From NCBI RefSeq assembly GCF_002953135.1, contig NZ_CP026372.1, forward strand, positions 1,426,001-1,490,000: a DNA stretch of 64,000 nt, written 5' to 3'. Positions within the stretch are counted from its first letter, which is position 1. Each line of letters opens with the position of its first letter. A program made the translations under genes and the position numbers. Shown in pieces: positions 34,892-43,696 of the stretch. Source of the stretch: Sphingobium sp. SCG-1. GTDB lineage: Bacteria; Pseudomonadota; Alphaproteobacteria; Sphingomonadales; Sphingomonadaceae. The notes beneath the pieces are model-generated. The model had not been told where the DNA came from and searched no databases. It saw only the letters and a list, made by a program, of their open reading frames with translations.

Positions 34892-36634
34892 TCACATCCG
34901 CCCATGACTGATCCGGATCGCTTGCTCCAAGGCGCCCGCCGCACCCTCAGGACCGCTCTTCGAGCGCCACAGGACATGACCATCGGGACGGACTGCAACA
35001 GCGCCATGATCGCCGATCCCCAACAGATCGCGCGCGGCGTTCCCAAAGGACTGTGCGTCTACATGATAGCACTGCACCGCGATGCCGGCCGTTGCCGAAA
35101 CATTCTTCGATACTTCCCGCCACCGCGGTTCTGCATAGAACAGCGTGACGCCTTCCGGCTGGACCTGGCCGAGCGTAGAGGCGGCGAAACATCCGCTCGC
35201 CGAGGCAAAGGGCAAACGCGCACCCGGGTGCGCGTCCGGCCGGTAGTGGCAAGGCCCGGCGGACGGCGGCGGCGATCCATCCGGAACGAAGGCGCCCGCG
35301 ATATAGGAAAAGCCGAGATCAGTGCCCGCGCCCTGCGCAAAATGCTCGGCCTGCGCATCGATCGCTATCTGAACGGCCGCGCGATGCGCCTCGGCCTGCG
35401 CGCTATCGCCGTCGATCCGCAGCGTGCCCGGCGCATAAGCCGAAACAGGGCCCTTCGCAGCGTCTGCGGCGATCGGCGCAAGTGTTGCAACACCCAAGGC
35501 TTCGTCGATCAAGCTCATCTTCATGAGATTTTGCACGCTTTGATCAGTGTTGCGCTGCGCCACGGGCCGGCGCTCGCTCTCGTAGCTGTCAAGCAGCGTC
35601 TCTCGCGCACGTCCCTCGATCACCGCAGCAAGCTTCCAGACAAGATTATGCGCATCGTGGATCCCGGTATTCATGCCGAGACCTCCCATGGGTGGAAACC
35701 GATGGGCTGCGTCTCCCGCCAGAAAGATGGGGCCACTACGATAGGTGCCGGCGACCTGGGCGCTCATGTTCCAATGGTTGAGCCCGATAATGCGGACGTC
35801 GACGGCGTCGGTGCCGATCGCTTTGTTGACGAGCGCGCGCGCGTCGGCAGTGTCGAAACTATCCGCGGGCAGATCCCCGATCGGCACGAGCATTGCCCAG
35901 ACCTGTCCCTCCTTGTCGAAGGAGATGAACACCCCCCGCGCGTCCTTGCCGCCGATCCAGTAGAGTAGCCCCCGCCGGTTCACACGAAATCGCTCGAGGT
36001 CGGCATGAAAGTAGATGGTGAGAAACCGCGCGAGTGTCCGCGGCCCATGCATCTCAATGCCGACCGAGCGTCGTACGGTACTGCCCGCGCCGTCGCAGCC
36101 GAGAAGCCAGTCATAGACCTCGCTGGCGGTCTCGTTCGACGCGATCGATCGTATGGAGACGCGGGCGCTGCCATCATCCGCCGTCACATCGACCGCCTCA
36201 TCCCCGAAGCGCACCGCGCCGCCAAGCGCAAGCAAACGCTGATACAGGATCATTTCAATGAGATTTTGCGCGATATTGACCGAGGAAAAGGCGCTGAGCG
36301 GTCCGCGATCATCCTCGGCCGCGCCTGCGATCCGCAGCACGCCATATTGACGCGCGGCCAGGCTCTCGACCCAGACGACCATGCCGCTTGCGCTACTGAT
36401 CGCCGTCGGATCGCCCTGCTCGGCCATCGTTTCGGCCAGCCCCATCTCGGCGAGGATCTCCATCGACCGCGTGTTGATGACATGCGCCGCCGGCAGGCTC
36501 TCGAGCCGGGGCCGTCGATCGATCACGGTCGGACGATACCCTCGCAGCCTCAGCAGGATGGCACCTGAGAGGCCGGTCGGGCCGGCTCCGACGATCAGGA
36601 TATTATCTCTTGCCGGCGGTGTCGAACACTGCAC
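34892..36634 (-). CDS. FAD-dependent aromatic hydroxylase, second copy type
   Basis: A 580-aa class A flavin monooxygenase related to the one at 11771. FAD motifs are 'ILIVGAGPTGLSGAILLRLR' (residues about 12-31), 'LLGCDGAGSTVRRSVG' and 'IFLAGDAAHRFPPMGGLGMN'. The C-terminal thioredoxin-like domain ends with 'AVRPDGHVLWRSK'. It starts at GTG 36634 behind a run of G residues (AGGGGGGG); an upstream ATG at 36778 would overlap the TonB receptor gene and is unlikely. It sits directly downstream of TonB receptor 5 (58-base gap) and upstream of TetR on the minus strand. The substrate is likely a phenolic compound distinct from that of the first hydroxylase. Confidence 0.92.
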   Translation of the reverse strand: MQCSTPPARDNILIVGAGPTGLSGAILLRLRGYRPTVIDRRPRLESLPAAHVINTRSMEILAEMGLAETMAEQGDPTAISSASGMVVWVESLAARQYGVLRIAGAAEDDRGPLSAFSSVNIAQNLIEMILYQRLLALGGAVRFGDEAVDVTADDGSARVSIRSIASNETASEVYDWLLGCDGAGSTVRRSVGIEMHGPRTLARFLTIYFHADLERFRVNRRGLLYWIGGKDARGVFISFDKEGQVWAMLVPIGDLPADSFDTADARALVNKAIGTDAVDVRIIGLNHWNMSAQVAGTYRSGPIFLAGDAAHRFPPMGGLGMNTGIHDAHNLVWKLAAVIEGRARETLLDSYESERRPVAQRNTDQSVQNLMKMSLIDEALGVATLAPIAADAAKGPVSAYAPGTLRIDGDSAQAEAHRAAVQIAIDAQAEHFAQGAGTDLGFSYIAGAFVPDGSPPPSAGPCHYRPDAHPGARLPFASASGCFAASTLGQVQPEGVTLFYAEPRWREVSKNVSATAGIAVQCYHVDAQSFGNAARDLLGIGDHGAVAVRPDGHVLWRSKSGPEGAAGALEQAIRISHGRM

Positions 36635-36692
36635 GCTGTTGCCCCCCCCTGAAGATGTACGGCCGTCTGATCGGCCGCCCAGCCTTGACCGA

Positions 36693-38993
36693 TCAGTGAC
36701 CCAGACGAACCATGGCGCGCACGCCATAGGTTCGGGGCGCCCCGATATTCGCGGCGATGAGGCCGGGAATGAGAGCATTTTGGATGCCCCCTGAATAATA
36801 AACGGACCCTGTCAAGTTGCGCCCAAAGACACTGACGGCATAGCGCTGATCGGGCGAATTATAGGTGAGACTCGCGTCGAAAAGCGCATAGGCATTGTCT
36901 CGCTCGGCCGGAACGAAATCGATCGTCAGCCATCGCGCACTGGCGAAGGTCAGATTGCCGTCGAAGCTGATCGAGCCCCCGTTGGCGAGGCTGAACTCAT
37001 GACGGTAGCTGGCCAGGCCCGACCATTTGGGAACGCGGGCGACCTGAAAGCCGCGGCAATCGCCCAGGAAGGCAGGCGACGGCCCGGTATTGGTCGACGA
37101 TCCATATGCCGGCACGGGAAGGGCTGCCCCCGGTGCATAGGGACCGGTCACCGCACACCCAGTGCTCGCAGGGTTGAAGCCGGGGGCAGGGGGCGGGAGG
37201 CTGGGCGCCAGGAAGGAGAAGCTGTCGTAGCGCGAATGAGTATATTCGACGGACAGCGAGAAACTGTCCGCGCGTGTCGGACGCGCGGTCAGTTCCAGCG
37301 TGCCGCCATAAAGCGTGGCGTCGCCTGAATTGAATGTCGCGACGCCGAGAGTCCCCGTCGCGTCGATCGCGGGACGGGTGTCCTGAACCGCCTTATATTT
37401 CCAGCGGAACCCCGACAGGTTGATCTGCAACTTATTGTTCAGGAACCGGTTCTTCGTGCCGATCTCGAGCGCCTCGAGCCGCTCGGGCGCATATTCGTTG
37501 GGAGACGCCGACGACGAGAAGCCGCCCGACTTATCGCCGGTGCTGTAGGTCGCGTAAAGGAGGTTGCGCGACGACACGTCATATTCGGCGCCGACCTTGT
37601 ACGAAACCTTGTTGAAGGTCGCGTCGCCGGTATAGAATTTGGTGCTGTTGGTGATCAGGCTGGTGTTCGACCCGGTAAAGCGCTTCCGTTCGCTTGTGTA
37701 ACGCAGGCCGCCGATCAGGCGCGCGCCGTCGGCAATCGTTACTGTCGCCTGGCCAAAACCGGCATAGGATCGCGTCTTGGGTTTCGAGATGATGTACTGA
37801 CTGAGGAAGGCTGCCGCCTTGGCGAATGACTCGCCCCGTTTCGTGTCTTCGTCGAAATAGTACCCGCCAATGACCCAGTTCAGCGCCGCGCTGCTATGGG
37901 AGAGACGCACTTCCATGGACTGCTGGGCGAACACATTATGGTTCTCGACACGTGCGCCGAAGTGCGCGGCGTAATTGGTGTCGACATGCCGATATGCAGG
38001 GATGAGCGTTAGCGTCGCGAAGGGCAGGGACCAGTCGAGCTGGGCGCTCAGATTATAGAGCTTTGTGTTCTGAAAGCTGTCGGGCTGCACATCTTCGGCG
38101 AGCAATCCGCCTGGGAGCGCATTCTGATAGGCGTTTGCCGCTGCGCTCGATTGCGCTTCATACGGATCGGAACCAGGGCGACGGGGCAGGTAGACCCGAT
38201 CGTAGCCCTTCCCACCCAAATGGCTGTAATCGGCGTTCAGCAACAGCGAGACGTCGGGGGTCGCCTCCCATTTCAAGCGGACGCGCGCCGATTGCTGAAT
38301 ATCGTCATTCGTCCCGTCCGATAGATACCCGTCACGGTGCACGATGTTGCCCGCAGCCCGGATCGCGGCGGTCTCGCCGATGGAAAGATTGATCGCAGCG
38401 GTCAGCCGCCAAAGATCATAATTGCCGGCCTCGCTGCTAAGATCGAGCGAACGGGTGCCGAGGCGCGGCTCATTCGTGATCAGATTGATAGCGCCGCCTG
38501 TTGCGTTGCGACCGTAGAGCGTACCTTGGGGGCCCTTGACCACCTCGACGCGGGCCAGATCGTAGAAATTGCCGCTCGTGCCTTCCGGCCGGCCAACATA
38601 GATCCCGTCGACGTTGAAGGCGACCCCCGGCACCGACATGGGGTTGGCAGCGGCGCTGCCGACGCCCCGGATGAAGACCTGCGTGTTCCCGCCGCTCTGG
38701 CCGATCTGAACGCCTGCCGTGACCCGCTGCATGCCGGAAAGATCCGTAACGCCGCCCTTGTCGATCTCCTCGCCGCTCAACACCTGGATGGTGATCGGCG
38801 CGCGCTGCGTCGTGGTTGTCAGGCGCTCGGCGGTCACGACGATGTCCGTGACGCCGCTATTGTCCTGCACCCCGCCATTACCCTGCGCCCCGGGGGAGGC
38901 GCCACCAGCCGTCTGGGCTATGGCCGCGTCCGGCAAGAGCAGTACAGCAACGAGCGCCGCTACGGCACACGCATTACAGAATTTCCGTCTCAT
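36693..38993 (-). CDS. TonB-dependent outer-membrane receptor (distinct type 5)
   Basis: Receptor of 766 aa with signal peptide ('MRRKFCNACAVAALVAVLLL' through 'AIAQ'), TonB box 'DIVVTAERL', plug motif 'VEVVKGPQGTLYGRNATGGA', and C-terminal 'YGVRAMVRLGH'. The start ATG at 38993 follows GGGAGAGGG. The frame is open upstream to 39434, but that extension is not signal-like. It has recognisable but lower similarity to copies 1-3 ('VFIRGVGSAAANP', 'HRDGYLSDGTNDD'). The second FAD hydroxylase follows at a 58-base gap, so uptake and first oxidation may be co-expressed. Confidence 0.94.
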   Translation of the reverse strand: MRRKFCNACAVAALVAVLLLPDAAIAQTAGGASPGAQGNGGVQDNSGVTDIVVTAERLTTTTQRAPITIQVLSGEEIDKGGVTDLSGMQRVTAGVQIGQSGGNTQVFIRGVGSAAANPMSVPGVAFNVDGIYVGRPEGTSGNFYDLARVEVVKGPQGTLYGRNATGGAINLITNEPRLGTRSLDLSSEAGNYDLWRLTAAINLSIGETAAIRAAGNIVHRDGYLSDGTNDDIQQSARVRLKWEATPDVSLLLNADYSHLGGKGYDRVYLPRRPGSDPYEAQSSAAANAYQNALPGGLLAEDVQPDSFQNTKLYNLSAQLDWSLPFATLTLIPAYRHVDTNYAAHFGARVENHNVFAQQSMEVRLSHSSAALNWVIGGYYFDEDTKRGESFAKAAAFLSQYIISKPKTRSYAGFGQATVTIADGARLIGGLRYTSERKRFTGSNTSLITNSTKFYTGDATFNKVSYKVGAEYDVSSRNLLYATYSTGDKSGGFSSSASPNEYAPERLEALEIGTKNRFLNNKLQINLSGFRWKYKAVQDTRPAIDATGTLGVATFNSGDATLYGGTLELTARPTRADSFSLSVEYTHSRYDSFSFLAPSLPPPAPGFNPASTGCAVTGPYAPGAALPVPAYGSSTNTGPSPAFLGDCRGFQVARVPKWSGLASYRHEFSLANGGSISFDGNLTFASARWLTIDFVPAERDNAYALFDASLTYNSPDQRYAVSVFGRNLTGSVYYSGGIQNALIPGLIAANIGAPRTYGVRAMVRLGH

Positions 38994-39207
38994 ATCCCTC
39001 TCCCGGTTTTCTCTTCGGACGGCAGGTGTGTCCGCTCTGCGATCCCGGCTATGACCGGTGACCGAACACGTCCCACGCGTTCTCTCGCCTTCTCGGAAGG
39101 GCTGCAGCCGCCCTGCCTGACAGTCTCCTGTCCGAACCAAGTCCGCTGCCCATTTAGAATAGTTTAGATCCCGCTCTCCGCGATTGCGGCCGCGGAGAGC
39201 GGGACCT

Positions 39208-39882
39208 TTACGCGGCGCTGGCGCCCCCTTTGCCCCAACCCGACGCAAAACCTCTCGCGTGCGTGTGATCAGGCTCCCAGTCGATACCGCCGATCGTTCG
39301 TATCGCGACGGCGGTGTTTCGCCCAGGCGCGCTGCCCGCATCGCGAGCCCTGTCGACGCGGTCTTCCGCGCTGCGCGCTGCCTCGAGCCCAGGATGATGA
39401 TGGATGATGATGGCTCCGGGCACCGTCTCAACACTGCTCAATCCGAATCCGGCATCTCCGGAAGGCGGCATCGAGCAAAGCGTCCGGCCGAGATCCGCGC
39501 CTCTTGATCGGCTGACGAACAGGCTCGAGGCCCCTTCGCTCGCCCCTTCGCTCGGCCGCTCCGGCACCAACATGTCGTCGGTCGCGATCCAGAAGGCGGC
39601 TCCCAGGTCAGTATCCTTCCCTGACGGCGCATCGAGGACGTCGGCCAGGTCACCCCGAGCTGCGCCTTGATCGAGTTGCGCCGCCAGTTCGACAAGTGGA
39701 GAGCCACGGCACAATAGCCGGAGTTCGGCGACCAAGGCTGCGACCTGAGGCGGGCGGTGCGCGGCGACGACTGTCCTGAGCCGATCGATCCAGTCCCTCG
39801 CGACGACTGCTGGCAGCTTCACGAAGCCATCGCGCGCATAATCTGCGGCTTCCTGGCCGGTAATCGAGCGCAGTGCGGACAT
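39208..39882 (-). CDS. Degenerate phytanoyl-CoA dioxygenase-like paralogue lacking the iron ligands
   Basis: A 224-aa open frame that is an obvious derivative of the dioxygenase at 40252-41121. It starts 'MSALRSITGQEAADYARDGF' versus 'MSALRSITDQEIADFERDGF' and keeps 'SPLVELAAQL' and 'VETVPGAIIIHHH'. The central part is shortened and the Fe(II)-binding HxD ('FHQDESY' in the sister) is absent. The distal His of 'TLHGS' reads 'GLEAA'. It therefore should not bind iron. The frame is intact and GGAG lies eight bases before the ATG at 39882, so it may still be translated, as a regulatory partner or as an evolutionary remnant. Confidence 0.75.
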   Translation of the reverse strand: MSALRSITGQEAADYARDGFVKLPAVVARDWIDRLRTVVAAHRPPQVAALVAELRLLCRGSPLVELAAQLDQGAARGDLADVLDAPSGKDTDLGAAFWIATDDMLVPERPSEGASEGASSLFVSRSRGADLGRTLCSMPPSGDAGFGLSSVETVPGAIIIHHHPGLEAARSAEDRVDRARDAGSAPGRNTAVAIRTIGGIDWEPDHTHARGFASGWGKGGASAA

Positions 39883-40251
39883 CGCGTCACTCTCCTTATT
39901 ATCTAACCGACCGATCCGAACTGGAAGTGGCTCAGTCGGCGCCACACGCATTCAACGTCTCGTCGATCGGCCGCTTGCGATCTGGGGTCGCATTCGCTGC
40001 CTCGTTGCACCGGCCAGGTCAGCCTGCCCCGTCGGGCAGCCATCCACGGAAGGTCTCCGACAACCCGAAAGGGTCTCGCGAAGCCTGGCCTCGCGCGCCC
40101 TCCCGACTCCGCCGGCAACGTCCCTTCGGGTTATACAAGATGGACATATTAGTCAATTATGAGTCTCGCCATCTTATATGTTGGCACGACGGACGCCAGG
40201 ATGGCAGCCCTAGGGCCGTCCGTCCCGTCGCCACCAATTTTGGAACCTGCT
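39883..40251. other. Non-coding gap with inverted repeat between the dioxygenase paralogues
   Basis: About 370 bases with no credible gene. An AT-rich island (40131-40185) contains an imperfect 11-bp inverted repeat, ATACAAGATGG (40133-40143) and CCATCTTATAT (40169-40179). This is likely the promoter or operator of the degenerate paralogue, or a terminator of the intact gene upstream. The half-site CAAGATGGAC recurs at 53806-53815. Confidence 0.5.
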
Positions 40252-41121
40252 TCAGGCCACCGGCGTCCGATCTTCCCACACGATCGGAAATTCCGGCGAA
40301 TCCATGACGTCGCCTTCGCGTAGCGAGGGGCTGGTCATATCGGCCTGGGTCCGCAGATGATAACGCAGATCAGCGCCCCCATAGCGCAGCGCGGCGGCAC
40401 GCCGGATCCGGCTGGGATCCGTGTTCCCGGTCGACCCGTGCAGCGTCCGATAGTGGTGAACGATGATGTCGCCAGGCACGGTCTCGACATAGCGAACGCC
40501 ATATTTCTCCTCGTTCCCCTCGATATCGGGAATACGCTCACCCGCGGAGCCGGGCAGGGTGGTTTGACTTACGAACATATTGGCTGCGAACTGGCGGCCC
40601 CACAGATGTGAGCCCGGCACATAGCCCATCGCGCCATTCGCCTTGTCGACGATATCGACCGGTATCCAGAAGGTAGCGCACTGCTCGCCGGTGCAGTTGA
40701 AATAGCTCTCGTCCTGATGGAAAGCCGTCCGCCGCGCCGCGCCCGGCTCTTTCAGGAAAATCTGGTCGATGAGGAAGTTGACCTTAGGCGACCGGTAAAG
40801 CTGCGCCGCAAGCTCGGGCAAAGGCGCGCCCAGGCAAAGCGCCTTCAGCGAGGGATGATCCTTCCACACATTAGTGCTGAAGCAGAAACGCCCAGTCAAC
40901 GCAGAGCCTCCGTCCGACAACAGATCATCGCCTGCGGCATTGGCCAACTTCTCCAGAGTCTCGGCTTCGGTCGAGCGGACGACGCCGTCGACGTACAGCG
41001 TCTGGATGACCTCGCGCAGCCGGTCCACCCACTCGCTCGGGAGTATCTGGGGCAGCTTCACGAAGCCGTCGCGCTCGAAATCGGCGATCTCCTGGTCGGT
41101 TATGGAACGGAGTGCGGACAT
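40252..41121 (-). CDS. Phytanoyl-CoA dioxygenase (PhyH)-family Fe(II)/2-oxoglutarate oxygenase
   Basis: A 289-aa oxygenase that hydroxylates or oxidatively modifies an organic substrate while decarboxylating 2-oxoglutarate. The iron triad is visible as H135 and D137 in 'TAFHQDESY' and H228 in 'RTLHGSTGN', and R238 or R241 can bind 2-oxoglutarate. 'GAMGYVPGSHLWG' is the usual PhyH core. The ATG at 41121 has GGAG upstream; the longer frame to 41214 overlaps the neighbouring NTF2 gene. It ends the tightly packed set HsaA-like monooxygenase - VOC - NTF2 - PhyH (gaps 17-70 bases). Substrate unknown; the set suggests a hydroxylated or alkylated aromatic side chain. Confidence 0.92.
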   Translation of the reverse strand: MSALRSITDQEIADFERDGFVKLPQILPSEWVDRLREVIQTLYVDGVVRSTEAETLEKLANAAGDDLLSDGGSALTGRFCFSTNVWKDHPSLKALCLGAPLPELAAQLYRSPKVNFLIDQIFLKEPGAARRTAFHQDESYFNCTGEQCATFWIPVDIVDKANGAMGYVPGSHLWGRQFAANMFVSQTTLPGSAGERIPDIEGNEEKYGVRYVETVPGDIIVHHYRTLHGSTGNTDPSRIRRAAALRYGGADLRYHLRTQADMTSPSLREGDVMDSPEFPIVWEDRTPVA

Positions 41122-41138
41122 GACGATATTCTCCTTGA

Positions 41139-41804
41139 TCATTGGCATGTCGAAAGGCTCGACTGCTCTGTTTTTCCGGGGTGTTCTGGCTCGGTCCTGT
41201 CTTGCCCGAGCCAATCTTGTTCAGCGCGCCGAAGCGCGGTGATCTCTTCGGGCCGATCAATGCCGGGCAAGCTGCTCGAAACCGCTCGCCCGGCGCGCGC
41301 GCTGCTATAGGCGATCCACCGATACGGCATGCGCAGCGACGCCAAGAGTGCGTCGTCGATGGCGATCGCCTGATCCGGACGTACGGGGGCAATGGCGTCA
41401 AACAGATAGTAGGCCCGGAGCCCTGCGACGAGCCAGTCGCCGTCGGTTCTGACGGCACGCCACAAAAGTCGCGTCTGGCTGGTCAACTGAATCTGCGTGC
41501 CGTCCATTTCGGTCAGCCCCCTCATCGTGCAACCGCAGTCCGCGATCGCGCGTTCCCCACGAACCGTAACGACCGCGGGGCTCATTTGATGAATGCCCAG
41601 GATCGCGCTCGCGATTTGCCGGGAGGCGGCTACGAAACCAGCGCCGGACCCGCGAAACCAGGATATCTCCACAACGGCATCGGGATGGTAACAGGCTGCC
41701 ATCTCATCCCAGCGTTCGCCATCGCGCGCCGCTCGCTCTCGTTGGATGAGCGCGTCGATGGCGTAGCAATCGAGATAGGTATGGCTACCGTCGCGGTCGG
41801 GCAT
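41139..41804 (-). CDS. NTF2-fold (SnoaL-like_4) protein, cytoplasmic
   Basis: A 221-aa protein with the N-terminal SnoaL_4 cone domain: 'DALIQRERAARDGERWDEMA', 'CYHPDAVVEISWFRGSGAGF' and 'MSPAVVTVRGERAIADCGC'. A C-terminal helical extension, 'MPYRWIAYSSARAGR' with 'LPGIDRPEEITALRRAEQDW', is shared with the protein at 55170-55937. Such proteins occur as dioxygenase-like small subunits, isomerases or dehydratases in aromatic catabolism. No signal peptide. Start ATG at 41804 has GAGGAA upstream. It is 17 bases before PhyH and 27 bases after VOC, so surely in one operon. Confidence 0.85.
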   Translation of the reverse strand: MPDRDGSHTYLDCYAIDALIQRERAARDGERWDEMAACYHPDAVVEISWFRGSGAGFVAASRQIASAILGIHQMSPAVVTVRGERAIADCGCTMRGLTEMDGTQIQLTSQTRLLWRAVRTDGDWLVAGLRAYYLFDAIAPVRPDQAIAIDDALLASLRMPYRWIAYSSARAGRAVSSSLPGIDRPEEITALRRAEQDWLGQDRTEPEHPGKTEQSSLSTCQ

Positions 41805-41831
41805 CTGCAGTGTCTTCCTCTAAGCGGGGTG

Positions 41832-42425
41832 TCAGATCTTGACGCCTTCGACACCGACCGGTCCGCTCGGCGGACGCCGCTTGAGTTCCTCTTCATTCTC
41901 GCCAGCGAGCAAGCGCTCGCGCAGCGCGTCCGGATCGAACTCGACGCCGATCGGATTGATATTGAAGGCATCCGTGAAGAAGAACTGTGTAGCCTCTTCG
42001 ACCGTGTCGAAATTCTCTACCTGGAACTCAAGGTGATTTCCGTCCGGATCCTTGTAATAAAGCGATGTCGTCGGCCCGTGATTAATCGCCCAGGCCGGCT
42101 CAATGCCAAGCGCCTTGAGGCGGGCATGGTTCTCGAGCAGGTCGGCTAGCGACCCGTAGGTGAAGGCGACATGGTGAAGGCCCGCCGAAGCGGATGATTG
42201 TTCGCCCAGAGCCGGGATGCTGACCACTGCAATCCGATGATGTTCGCCGTCATATGTCAGAAAAGCGAGGCCGGGATTCTCGTATGACGCGGTCGCGTGC
42301 ATCACGAGCTTGTACCAATTTACCAGTTCTTCGAAGCGTGAGGTACGCAGGACAAAATGCGCGAGCTTGATCGGGGGTACGATCTGGGCTGCAATATCGG
42401 ATGATGGGTTAATCAGGCTGGCCAT
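41832..42425 (-). CDS. VOC-family (extradiol dioxygenase-like) protein, second copy
   Basis: A 197-aa single VOC-domain protein with metal triad H23 ('LAHFVLRT'), H85 ('LHHVAFTY') and E133 ('DPDGNHLEFQVE'). It is clearly related to the protein at 14426-14959, sharing 'FLTYD.EHHRIA', 'INHGPT' and 'NPIG.E', but carries an N-terminal extension of about 14 residues and a longer C-terminus. Start ATG at 42425 follows AAGGAGAGCTCCG. Lies between the HsaA-like monooxygenase and the NTF2 protein, so a monooxygenase-dioxygenase pair is likely. Confidence 0.88.
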   Translation of the reverse strand: MASLINPSSDIAAQIVPPIKLAHFVLRTSRFEELVNWYKLVMHATASYENPGLAFLTYDGEHHRIAVVSIPALGEQSSASAGLHHVAFTYGSLADLLENHARLKALGIEPAWAINHGPTTSLYYKDPDGNHLEFQVENFDTVEEATQFFFTDAFNINPIGVEFDPDALRERLLAGENEEELKRRPPSGPVGVEGVKI

Positions 42426-42494
42426 CGGAGCTCTCCTTGATGTCGGCGAAAAATCGGAGCGGGCTGGGGCGGTTGTCGAACGCGAACGCCGTCC

Positions 42495-43640
42495 CTACGC
42501 TGCGACTTCGAGAAGCGAGCGGCCGTAACCGACCATCGATCCCTCAAAGAACGCGTGCGTGCTGATCATGTTGATGTTGCGGAACGCCAGCTGAAGGCGC
42601 GAATCCCCGCGGAACGCGTTCGCGCCGCATCCCAACACGAGATCGTTGACTGCATCCCTGCAGAAACGGGTCAGGAACGTCGCCTGAGCCTTGAATGCAG
42701 CAAGTCCGGCGGCATCCATGTTGGCGCCTTCTGGCGACTCGACCAAGGCGAGCATCGTGTCGAGCAACGACTCGGCGACCCAAGCATTGGTCAGGCCCGT
42801 TCCGATCATGTCTTGAACGCTCTGCTTTTCCTTGGCCTTGGCACCGTCGTTCGTGCCGACGCGACCCGTCGAAATATCGAGCGCCTCTGTAGCCACGCCG
42901 CGCAGCGCGCCGACGAACGCCGAAAGGACATAGGCGAAGGTCACGAGCATCATGGGCCGGGTGTAAAAGCTGTTCTCGTGCAGCGCCGCTCCCGGCGTCG
43001 CACCCTTCATCAGCGCTGGCGCAGGAACCGTGCGGTAATCCGGCACGAACACTTCGTCGAACAGGACGTCCCAGCTACCCGTCGCGCGCATACCCGCCAC
43101 GTCCCAGCTGTCCTCCAGGGTGACGTCCTTAATCGGCACGATGAGGCTGATCGGCGGGCCCTTGGGCGTGCCGCCCTCAAACACCATCCCGGCTCCAAGG
43201 ATCCAGTCGGCGTGGGGTGCGCCCGAGTTCCAGCCATTGCGGCCGCTCACGCGAAATCCGCCGTCGACCGGCGTCAGCCGTAGCTTGGGCGCAAGCACCC
43301 CGGCGGAGCAGGGCGAGGGGTTGTCCGCGAAAATCTCCGCCTGTCCCTGCTCGGGGAACTGACAGTGAAGGAAATTATGTCCGATATAGAAGGAAAGCAC
43401 CCAGGCCGTGGCGAGATCGGACGCCGCGACGATCTGAATGATCTTTGAAGCCGTGACGAGACCTGCCTCAACCCCCCCGAAACGGTGCGGAACGAGCGTC
43501 GAAACCAGCCCTTCCTCGACGAACCGCCGCGCGAGATCATCGGGCAGTTTGCTGTCACTGTCGATCTCGCGCGCGCGCGCCCTGACCTCGTCGGCAAGCT
43601 TGCGCGCGCGATTGATCAGGACTGTCGAAGTCGGCTGCAT
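42495..43640 (-). CDS. HsaA-like FMN/FAD-dependent monooxygenase (acyl-CoA dehydrogenase fold)
   Basis: A 381-aa group D flavoprotein monooxygenase or acyl-CoA-dehydrogenase-fold enzyme. Segments include 'LVPHRFGGVEAGLVTASKII', 'AWVLSFYIGHNFLHCQFPEQ', 'GFRVSGRNGWNSGAPHADW', 'DVAGMRATGSWDVLFDEVFV' and 'CGANAFRGDSRLQLAFRNIN'. This resembles HsaA or 4-hydroxyphenylacetate/indole monooxygenase oxygenase components that need reduced flavin from a separate reductase; the flavin reductase at 49972 is the obvious partner. First gene of the HsaA-VOC-NTF2-PhyH operon. A flavin-dependent hydroxylation of a phenol is the expected reaction, though a dehydrogenase role cannot be excluded. Confidence 0.88.
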   Translation of the reverse strand: MQPTSTVLINRARKLADEVRARAREIDSDSKLPDDLARRFVEEGLVSTLVPHRFGGVEAGLVTASKIIQIVAASDLATAWVLSFYIGHNFLHCQFPEQGQAEIFADNPSPCSAGVLAPKLRLTPVDGGFRVSGRNGWNSGAPHADWILGAGMVFEGGTPKGPPISLIVPIKDVTLEDSWDVAGMRATGSWDVLFDEVFVPDYRTVPAPALMKGATPGAALHENSFYTRPMMLVTFAYVLSAFVGALRGVATEALDISTGRVGTNDGAKAKEKQSVQDMIGTGLTNAWVAESLLDTMLALVESPEGANMDAAGLAAFKAQATFLTRFCRDAVNDLVLGCGANAFRGDSRLQLAFRNINMISTHAFFEGSMVGYGRSLLEVAA

Positions 43641-43696
43641 TCTTGTTCCTCTCCATCATGTCGCTCGGAGTGACCCTCCGCTGCGATCCGAAAATC

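Noticed and set aside
33856..35968. Two long plus-strand ORFs (333 and 416 aa)
   Set aside because: Both are antisense to the TetR and FAD hydroxylase genes and have shadow-type composition.
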